A stretch of 64,000 bases of DNA. Origin: Panopea generosa (taxonomy: Eukaryota; Mollusca; Bivalvia; Adapedonta; Hiatellidae). The translations under genes were made by a program, and so were the position numbers. The DNA lies in NCBI GenBank assembly GCA_029582155.1, contig CM055897.1, forward strand, positions 7,645,161 to 7,709,160. The letters run 5' to 3'. A model generated the notes under the pieces. The model saw only the letters and a list, made by a program, of their open reading frames with translations. It made no database searches and had not been told where the DNA came from. This document shows, piece after piece, positions 14,401-25,300 of the stretch (the stretch's first letter is position 1; each line of letters begins with the position of its first letter).

Positions 14401-17400
14401 CTATATTGCACTTACTTGGCCTAGCTGTTAGACAACCTACCCGTAGTCTGTTAAATATTTCACGAAAAGAAATAACATGATGCTCCCATGTAAACGGGAA
14501 TATTAAACTATCATCTACTAAGCTATCGGCACAGACTATATATTTCAATACCTTTCTCATTAACCTACAAAATGTACTTCCGGCACACACTAAACCAAAT
14601 GGTATCTTCTTAAATCGAAACAATTCTTTGGATGTTTCAAAGGAAGTCATATCCTTAGCCGTTTCTGTTAAAAGGACCTGCCAGTAACCTTTACTAAGAT
14701 CTATCTTAGAGAAATACTTAGCTCCTGACAACTTTGAAAAAATCTCTTCCATATTTGGCATAGGCTCTGCATCGAACACAGTAACCTTGTTAAGCTGCCT
14801 AAAATATATTCAAAACCTTATGCTATCATCTTTCTTTCTCAACAATACTACTGGGCTTGAGAATGGTTCATTTGAAGGTTCAACTACTCTTAACTCTAAG
14901 ATTTTTCTACTTCCTCATCAACTGTTTCTAACGACTGGTATGGTATAGGATACCCTTTACATCTAACTGGTTTACTGGTATTTAACTTATTATCATGTTC
15001 AATGAAAAAAAGTGGTTTCTGGTATGTCAGTTAAAACATCAGCGAACTTCTTCATTACATGATCTACCTGCTTTTGCTGTTAACCAGACAACTCATGACA
15101 TATATGAACATCTACACTTTTCTTACCTCCTACAGATGGACACCCTAATGGTATATCTACATCAATCCATTTTACCTCCGATTCATCTACCTTCCTGTCC
15201 TCCTCACGTTTTATTACTGTAGCACAAACAACAGCCAATATACCTTTACCTTCATTGCTATCATCTACTCATTATAACTTGTTCAACATATTAGCATGAA
15301 ATGTCTTTTCCTTACCATTCATATCAATCCTGTAATCCATCTCGTTCATGACCTTCGCTACAGTAAATGGGACTTTTCCAATGCAATAATAACTTGTTGT
15401 TGTTTACTTGAAGTAATACTAGAACCTTCATACCTTCTGTAAACTTTCTCGACCTCGTTCTTTTGTTATAGTACTTCTTTTGTCTTACCTAAGCCTTTCC
15501 TAATTGCTTTTGAGCCATCTTACATGTCTCTTCAAGTCTTTCTCGTAGATCTACTACATACTGGTAAGTAGGCTTTACTTCACTATCACTGACTTCTCCT
15601 GATCATAACTCTTTCAATATACTCAAACGGTCCTCTTACAGATCTACCATAGAGTATTTCGAATGGTGAAAATGAAGTACTTCTCTATACGCAAATAACG
15701 TTGCATTAATGTACTTATCCCTTATCGCTCACTACACATACGTTTTAACATCTGTTTCAATGTACCATTGAACTTTTCTACTAACCCGTTACACATAGGG
15801 TGGTACAACGTAGTGGTTAACTGACGTAAAGACAATAACCTACTTACCTCAGCCATCATATTTGACGTGAACTGCGACCCACTATCCGTCAACATTTCTT
15901 CTGGGATTCCAAGTCTACAAAACATATCTACCAATGCTTCTGCTACCCTTTAAATTTCAATACTTGGCAATGCAACGGCCTCGGGATATCTCGTAGCATA
16001 ATCTACCATCACTAAAATATATCTATTCTTCCTATCTGTCATGGGTTCTATTGGTCCTACCAAATCTACAGCTACTCGCTTAAAATGGGTTTCTAGGTAC
16101 TCAGCAAAAAAGGAAACTTTACTCTCCATGAATTGGTTATTTTCAAAATCCTGTTTGAAACACTGCACTGATATTGGTATGGCTGTGTCAGTTGGTCATT
16201 TTTTAACAAATCTGTCTTTTCATTGGACATTTGAAGTGTAGTTTTGTACCCATGAATTAATGATAAAGTGGACAAGGGGTGTAATCAAAAATAACGTTTT
16301 TTAACTGAAACTGAAATTTGCATTGTTATTGTTGCTTTTCAAGTTTGTTTTTGAGACTAATATTAGTGAGGCATAGTTGTGAAAGAAGCAATTAAGTAAG
16401 AATTACAAGTTTAATCTTTATTTATAAAGGGTGACTTGATTGACAAAGCAAATCTTTTTTTAGGCCCTTTTAAAACAAGTACATCATATTACAAAGTCCA
16501 CAAAATTATATCGTTTTTTCATTTGTTTGATTAACAACATATCTGTTTATGTAATGCACATTTGTGTATCTACCTGGTTGATTCTGGCATGTGCAAATCA
16601 TGCAAAACAGGATTTTTACAGCTAGGTTATTACCATTTGTGTTTAAATAAACAAGTTTTCATAATTCAAACAGACTGACACAATACCGACATTTTTTATT
16701 AACATCTTATTATAAAACTTGAAATTAAAAAAGTTAAAGTTTCTTTTTTTGCTCAGTATATAAATGGCATTTTCCCTAAAGGCACTCGCAGTACTTTACC
16801 TTTTGTCATATTTCGTTGACAAATGTCACACGATCTGCAATACCTAGTGATATCTGAATTGACCCCTGGCCAACAAAATTCAGCTAACACTCTGTCACTA
16901 GTCTTGCGTATCCCAAGATGTCCTGCCATCAACGCTTCATGAGCTAACTTCATTACTGCTTCACGACATTTCTTTGGAATTACTAACTGATATGCCCGTT
17001 TCCTCTCTGGACATTCGTACTCCCTATATAATAAGCTATTTCAATATAAATTTCTTACCTGTCCTCCAACATTACACTTCCTAACTTCTCCTTCCTTCGC
17101 TCTTTCTCTCGTTCTGTTCAATGTCTCGTCTTCCGTTTGTAGTGTTATGAATTCTGTTTGTGATATGTCTAAGATCTTACCGGGTACATTCAACCTCCTG
17201 TGTGGCTCAGATTCCTGTTGTGCTTGGTCTCGAGTCTGCACCGCGTTCAGCACGACTTCCGGTTTCGGATATTTTGCTCATTCGATGTTTCCTATAGCTA
17301 AATCATATAGTGGAGATTTCATACACAATGCCTCTGTGGTACCTTCGTAATACGGCGTCTTAACTTCTATATTAACTGCTTGAAAGCTTTGTTCGGATCC

Positions 17401-20400
17401 ATCAATATACTTGCAACGTCCACGCTTACCTAAAAATAACTGTTCTTGGACAAATCGCTTCCTCACCACGACACAAGTGGCACCCGTATCTATCATCACT
17501 CGGACCTTTTCCCCATTTACAAAACCTACCTTAGTTGGGCAATGTATATCCATGTAAGCTCCTAACTGTTCTGAACTCTCATCACAAACAAATATGCAAC
17601 TGGCGCTATCGATTCTTGATATTCCCCCTCGAGCACTGCCACGATACCTACATCTTCCTCTAAACCTATTAAATCGGTTACCTTGGTGGTAATTGTTTCT
17701 ACGAGCGAACGTATCGGCATTCGCGACTGTCTTGTCCGCCGTATCATACACTGTTGCAAGACTGTGTCGACTCCCTCTATTTCTACAATCAGATGATGTA
17801 TGGTTTCCACTACAATAACTACATTTCCGAGTGGAGAAATGATTACCTCCCTTTGGCGGATTCCCAATCGGTCTTCGTGTGAAGTCTGTCTTGTGATCTT
17901 TATCCCATCGATCTTTAGCTTTACCTTCACTCGTGACTACATTCCTATATCCCCCTCTTGCTTCTGCAAATAAATCTGCTTGTGTTGCAATCTCCATACC
18001 TACCGTGAACACTTTTTCTTTCAAAAAGAAAGCTAACTCTATATTGTATATTGCAAGTAATTGATCTCTTAATAAATAACCGATCACAATATCGTATGTC
18101 TAAGCTTACCCAATTCCAACCATCGTTCTTAGTAATCTTTAAGATCTCTTAAAATATTGAACAAATATCTCACCTGCTGATCTAAATTTCTTCCTAAACC
18201 CTTCTTTCGTGAGTTCGAATCGTTTTAATAACGCCGACTTCAATTTATCATAATTCAAAGAGTCTTCAATTGGTAACCTTGAATAAACATCTTTCACGTG
18301 TTACTAACGTTATTAAAAAGTGACTTCAATATACAATAATCCAATAGCAAAATTGTAAGCTCAAAATTAAAATCAAATTTAAAGCTGCACAAACAAGGTA
18401 AAACATCTATGTAATTTAGTCACCCCTAACAGGTACACAGCCTGTCTGATACCCTCAGTTCCGCGCTTTATAATGGAACGCTTACACAAGCGAAGCTGTG
18501 TCACATAACAGGGTAATTATTTTCTAAAATAATATCGCCCAAGGTACATGGACGCTTTATTTTACTGACTTAACTCTGTCACAGTTGAGCAAACACCATC
18601 CCCGGGGTCGTCGTGACTGAAATGGAAACTATTTAATTAAATATCAACCAATTTGAACGAAAATAATAAATGATACTTTATCAAGTTATTAACTTAATTT
18701 AAGAATTCACTTATGAAAAAAAAAATCAACAATTTAAAGAGGAATCTTTACAATCTTTCTATATTATTCTATCTCAAGTTCGTTGTCGTCTTTGATGCAT
18801 AATGCAATCAGAATCCCACTTCTGACACCATTGTAGCAAAATGACCAAGGGCCGACAACTCACGAGCATACACAAAGTAAAATTTACAATTTAATTTTAC
18901 ATGAATAAAATTACGAATATACATTATACAATATATACAAATTAAAGATAAATACTCAACAAAAAAACACAGCTGGTTTAAAAAGGTCCTATGATGGTAT
19001 TAACACTTTTTTACACAGTCCTATCTCCTTCACGTCCCGTAATCTACATCGCGATCCAAACTGCTTATATCATATGAATGTTAAAACTGTTTTTAAAAAT
19101 GCACTAATATGGTATTTAAGATACTACTACCGCGTCCGGATTGTCGTAGATTTAGCATCACTCGACCATTGCGGCGGTGGCTATATAAACTGGGTTATCT
19201 TCCTTAGAACTCTGTACTGAGTACCTGGCTTTACGTCGCCTCGTACCGACTTTCGACCGTACTCCGACGTCAGGACCGTCAAGTCGTCCATATGACGATT
19301 ATGTTGGTGGCTGTCCTTATGATGGTACTACCACCAGCTGATTTCCTGTCACGTCTAGATACGTAGTTGACGTAGCGTTCACATACCTTGCTTACGTCTT
19401 AAAAACGGCTACAATATATATATATCAACTCAGATAAATGTAATGATGTGGCGTCTATTACTTACCATCTACCAATTTCATGGTATTTTTATCAATATAT
19501 GATAACAGTGCATTCAATTCTTACCATCTAACAGTTTCATGGTAGATTTATCAACATATTATAACAGTGCAATCAATTCTTACCATCTAACAGTTTCATG
19601 GTAGACTTATCAATATTAAAAAAATATCATAACAGTTCATTCAATTCTTACAATTTGTAGTTCATGGCAGTTTAAACAACATTTCATATACGACCTTCCG
19701 GGAATCTCAAAATAGCATTTATATCTCTACATAAATTCTCATTTATAATATGAACAAAAACATACCATTTCTGTATCTATTCACTTTGTAAATATCAGAA
19801 TAAGCATCAACAAAATTTAATTACACATATCAATCAATTCTAACATTGTGAATTTCAATACTTCACCGTAAACATAAAATCAACAGCTCAAAATACGTTC
19901 TCAGATTCCTCGGCCTATAGCCTAACAAAACGCTTCGCAATACCCTGAATGTGTATTAAATTACAGACATTATCTTCGGAATGGATATGAACAATTTATA
20001 CAACTTTACTTAGATCTGATTATGTCAAAATATATCTATCAGGCATTTAAATACAACATAAAATCCACATACCCATCTGCCATTATTTACTGGAACAGTA
20101 GTCTTCTCAACCTTTCTCGTCACGCCAACTCCAAAAATGATTCTGCTAACTGGACAGTTTCCCCATAACACAGTCAGAATATATAACAAAACAGTCCACA
20201 TACCTTAGTGAATTTCGTGCAAATCATGAAACAATAAACTTCCAACATCGTACGAAGCAAATTTTACGCTATTAGGCCAATGTAAACTTAAACTAGTTTT
20301 TGTAACAAATAAACCCGTTAATTTATTCTAACTTTCTTATTAATTAATGGAATTTGATGAAATAAACTTCAAAATGATTTATTTTTTAATCAAATAATGA

Positions 20401-20708
20401 AAATGTAAAAATCTCTTAAAAACGTTACTCCTACCGAGCTATCGGTACGTTTTAATAATTCCACGCTACCTGTTCTAAATATAGCCTATATCACTACAAT
20501 GGACACTTACTAGCTGACACTACTAAGTTAGGCCACAACAACATTACTATTTTGTTACAGATATATACAGAAATATAGATATATTAATGCATATAACATA
20601 TAAACTTAATATATGAAACATATCTTTATACATGGAGGCACACAGGGAAGATCCAGCATGTTGCACTGTGTAACCTCTTGAAATAAAGTCATTTTTATTA
20701 TTATTAAA

Positions 20709-20741
<33 letters not shown>

Positions 20742-22298
20742 CAGAGCGTCAACTATAAAGAATTACCGCTTCCAAACGGAAACTTGTTTACACGCATCGA
20801 AGCGATTTTACGGTTTTAAAATCGTCTGTTAGCCCTGACGCTAACATTCAAACAAATTTAAAACAAAATATGACTCGGCAATAAATGCTCTCATTAATGT
20901 CAGGCATTATATTATTTTAAAATAGTTTTTTATAATATACAAATTATTGGGTTTGCTATTGACCTCTTCGGAACTACGTGGGGTCAGTTACTAACTGTAT
21001 AATTGATACTGTGAAACTGTTTATCTATAACCCCTAACTTGCGGTAGGCTTGTTCTTTTTAATATCCATTTATCCGATTTTATTATTTATCAAATAGTAG
21101 TTGTAGTTGTATGGTGTTTAGCGTCGCTTTCAACAATTTTTCAGTCATATCGCAACGATGTCTACTTGAGACAGTATTCTGAGCGCTGTCACACTGGAGT
21201 ATCATGCAGCAGACACATGTTATGATACCCCACCCAGTCACATTATACTGACACCAGGCCGACCAGACCTAGAACTGTCCTCTAGATGCTGAGCGCCAAG
21301 CGGGGAAGCTTCTAGTACCATTTTTAAAGTCTTTGGTATGACCCGGCCGGGGATCGAACCCACGACCTTCCGCATGCGAGGCGGACGCTCTACCACTAGA
21401 CCACGCTGTGGTGTTATTTATCAAATAAACTTTAGCCATTTATAACTTTATTGAACTAGTTGACGATTCTTTAAATGATAAAGATGAAATGTTCTTTAAT
21501 TTAGGCTTATTGCTGATATTCTTAATATTTGATTTTATTATCTGCATAACTTACCAACAGGTATTATAAGATCTGCAAAAAGAAATAGCAAAAGTTCATA
21601 ACGCAAAAGTAACACAGCAATGTTTTTATTCTAAAAATACAGATAAATAATTCAAGATTTGAAATGAAACATATCTGTTTTGTCGCTTCACAAAGATTAA
21701 CTTTAACATATTAATGAATTTAAAAACTGTTACGTTTATTGTGCAGCGGAAGCTATAAACGCTTTGATAAGTTTACGATGGTAAAATTTTTGAAACTGAA
21801 TGATGGATATGCTTACCAAAACAGTATGCAGACAAAGCAGGTGTTTGATCCAAAAAATACTGGAGATCTCCTTGGCACTTTCGAACCTTGACATCATAAG
21901 TACAGTCGGTGGTACCAGAGTAGGTGACTAAACATGCTTTCCCACTTATTGCTGCATTACCGATCGTAGCATAAGCAGGATGGGTACCTACATTTGTGGA
22001 AAAGTCAAGAATGTTAGTACCGAAGCAAATGATAGTACATAAATATGGTAAATTATCATCTTACCATATTGTAAATATTTGAAATAAACTTAGTACGCAG
22101 ATTGAAAACTTCAAAAAGCATCACAATAGTATTTTGAATACAGAAAACATGATAATTCGAAAGTCATTTATTTTTTTATGCTATCTTTAATGAATACTGA
22201 TAATTAAAGTCTTGTTTATTACATGTGCAATATATATATTAATATATATATCTAATTGATATGTTTAATGTAACCAGGTGCCAATTTTAAACAAATGC

Positions 22299-22350
<52 letters not shown>

Positions 22351-25300
22351 GCGAACCTTTCACGTGTTTTAATCAATTTGTATATATATGTTTATGTTCC
22401 AACGAGATAATGTATGTATAGGTCAAATAAAAAACATATGTTAAATATAAATCGATATTTATTTTGTAGTTATGAGGTATTTACAAACTATATATTATAA
22501 CAATATAAACTATATATATATCGATATGTATTTTGTAGTTATGCGGTATTTACAAACCATTATAATACAATGGGTAATTGGTTCCACACAGCTCTGGTTG
22601 TATTTGTGTATTACTGTCTGCCATTTGATACAACCCATCGGATCCCCGTGTTGTGTACCATTTCGACTGCAGGAATTGATCAGAGTGATGATAATAGTAC
22701 GATGAATAATTCGATCCTCTCAATCCAAGCATAGGTAGTTCGTCAAATAAAGCAGCTTCATTACATCCTGCAACACAATGTTTACATGTGAATTTCACTC
22801 TTTCGCTATACGCATTGCAATACTGGAAAGGTATACTGTACACATTTTAGCAAACGACCACGAACATTCTTAATGTTCACATCTTGTCAATCAGCTGGTC
22901 TCAGAAAGAATTCCACTCTACAGTATGACTAACAAATAATCAAGTTTCTGCTAGTAGTGTTTTAAAAATGTCTAATTTTACAAAGTGGGTAATCGCAGGC
23001 ACTTTATTGCATTTGCATGGTGATATGTTTCATTGGCATGAAATTATCCTCCATTGATGTAATAGTACTTTTCATCGTCATTTTCCATGGTATGGGCATG
23101 ATTATATCTTGTCTCACCTGTTCTTTGTAAAATATAGTTCAATTAATTTTGAATATTATTTACTACATCTTTCTAATGTTTCCACATTGTCATTATTTAT
23201 ATTTTTTTTCTAATGTTATGATTAATTTAATGCAATTGTTGAATAACTGCTAATTATTTAAATGCTCCAATTGATCATTAATTAATTACTCGGTAACGCG
23301 TCTTACTATCAAGGCATGGGTCCTGAGCTTGGATCTCCACCCGGTCACAATCTCATTGTCATTTGTCTCTCTCCGCTTGTTCATGTGGAAAAGTTATCAG
23401 CTACTTGCAGGGATGAGATTGCTTGTGTACTAGACAACCATGATAACATGAAAGGGTTGTTAACTGATCGCCTGTTAGTCACAAAATGATTTCATAAAAA
23501 ATGGCGCTAAATATAACTAATATCAGTTTAATGGGCCTATGATGTATTTGTTTTTATTCAATAAACACATAACACATTTTACTTAGTCTACGCAATATGC
23601 TGATACATGTATTAATTGTAAGCTAAATTGGCCGGTTAAGAGATGTAATTCGACTAGTGAGGTTATAGAAAAAACTTCGAACAAGTAAAATAATTTTGTA
23701 ATGTTCATGATCCGGAATTCTACATTTCTTGGCTTTAATTAAATTGATTTTAATGATTATAAATATGAAGTTTTATTAAAATTCATATTTCTGGGAACGA
23801 CCAAGGTATCGGCGATAAGGTGTTGGATATTTGAATGAGTGCGTATTGCTACGACAGCCGAGGAGTAGTGGCGGAAAAGGAGTTGAGACAACAAGTCGAT
23901 AAGTAGACATGATCTGTGCTTAAAAATTTCTGAGCTGTAACACGAATGTTAAAAACTATAAGCAAATAAAGATAATGTGTAAACGAATTTTAATACGTGA
24001 CATTTTGTAGAGAGATCTTAAACTATTCAACTTTTAATTTTTATTGTTTATATTTTGTAAAGTTTATATACTTAAATTAATTGTAGTTGTCAATTCTGTA
24101 CTGGCACAATTACCCTATCTCGATCTTCCTTTGACAAAGCAACTGGAGATAAATCTTTGAAATACCCTTAAATTATCGGAATGAGTATGCAAACTACAAA
24201 ACTATACATAAAACAAGTAATTATACTGAAAAACACAGGAATTACTAGTATATATATTTGTCTGACTTGATACCATTTTCAGTCTCTTAAAACCAGTGAT
24301 TTTTCGAGTTGTATAACAGAAATCTGTGTTGGTAGACGGGAGGTCCAAACAAGAGATAAGGTGTTAATATAAGTAATATACGAGTGTAGGGAATGAAAAG
24401 CTGGATACCATATGTATATGTAGAGGAAGGCAATATCAAGAATTTGTATACCAGAGAATAAAACAAAAGCTCTACTGCAGACCACACACCTACTTGAAGC
24501 GCCCAGACAAGATATGACAACGTGTACCCACCATGATGAACCAGCTGTAATTGGCCTCGACCTTTCATTCAACTTCACCTAGGAGTGGGGGGAGTAATGG
24601 TGCATTTCAGGAGTTTGGAATACACAAAAGCAACATACTCTTAACGACGGTTACATAATAGAACGACTGGCTAAAGTTGAATGAAATCAGCAGCAGAATT
24701 GTAATAACACGTACAACAAAATTCACATTGCTGGCCATCAACCTCATAATTATAATGGTGGCAATCATTATAACAAATAATAATTATACTCAAAACCAAC
24801 AACAGGGTAGATACTATTATTATATCAAATTATATTCAGTTCCAGAAAAAGAAACCAATACAAAAATGTACTAAACAATGCAGATAGTTGTATTGTTAAA
24901 TAGCAAATACATCGATGCAGGCAAAGTCACATTTCAAGATAAACAAGTGTTTCAGTATGTGTTCAGTATATTAAGATATGACTTTGGAACTCATGCATAA
25001 TACTGCACAGAGTTAACACTGGGTTAGGTCAACCCATTATCAGTTACCAGAAGTCGTTCGTGAAGATGTTATAAAAACTATTAATCAAATTGGCACGAAA
25101 GAAACATTCCACGGTCAATCGGGAAATCCCGTAGTTCGTGTACCGAAGTTCAATGTAACAGCCAGAAGTATTTCAGCGGCCGCGACTATTCATCGGACTT
25201 CTATCAGTTCCATCAGGTATTTCTATTTTGCATAACCGATATTCCAGCTCCTATTTAGAGAATAATGGAATATGTCATGTCAGGCTAATAATATAATTTT

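Larger units (their letters stand above)
12615..20559 (-). mobile_element. Ty3/gypsy retrotransposon, Gmr1-like domain order
   Basis: Long element inside intron 3 on the gene's own strand. Reading down the coordinates: 5' LTR, tRNA-Leu-type primer site, gag, zinc knuckle and protease, integrase, reverse transcriptase, RNase H, polypurine tract, partial 3' LTR. Integrase lies before reverse transcriptase, as in Ty1/copia, while every domain is Ty3/gypsy-like. That arrangement is established for Gmr1-type elements. Frames are broken in several places and a MITE sits in the integrase, so the copy looks inactive. The two LTR copies differ at roughly one base in ten by eye, indicating an old insertion. 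Confidence 0.85.

Noticed and set aside
21340..21410. tRNA gene
   Set aside because: A and B boxes are present, but they belong to a SINE with a body and a second copy; no proper tRNA fold is supported.
24279..24578. Two overlapping ~95-codon minus-strand frames
   Set aside because: Overlapping in different phases, low complexity, no domain; typical of chance frames in AT-rich intron.
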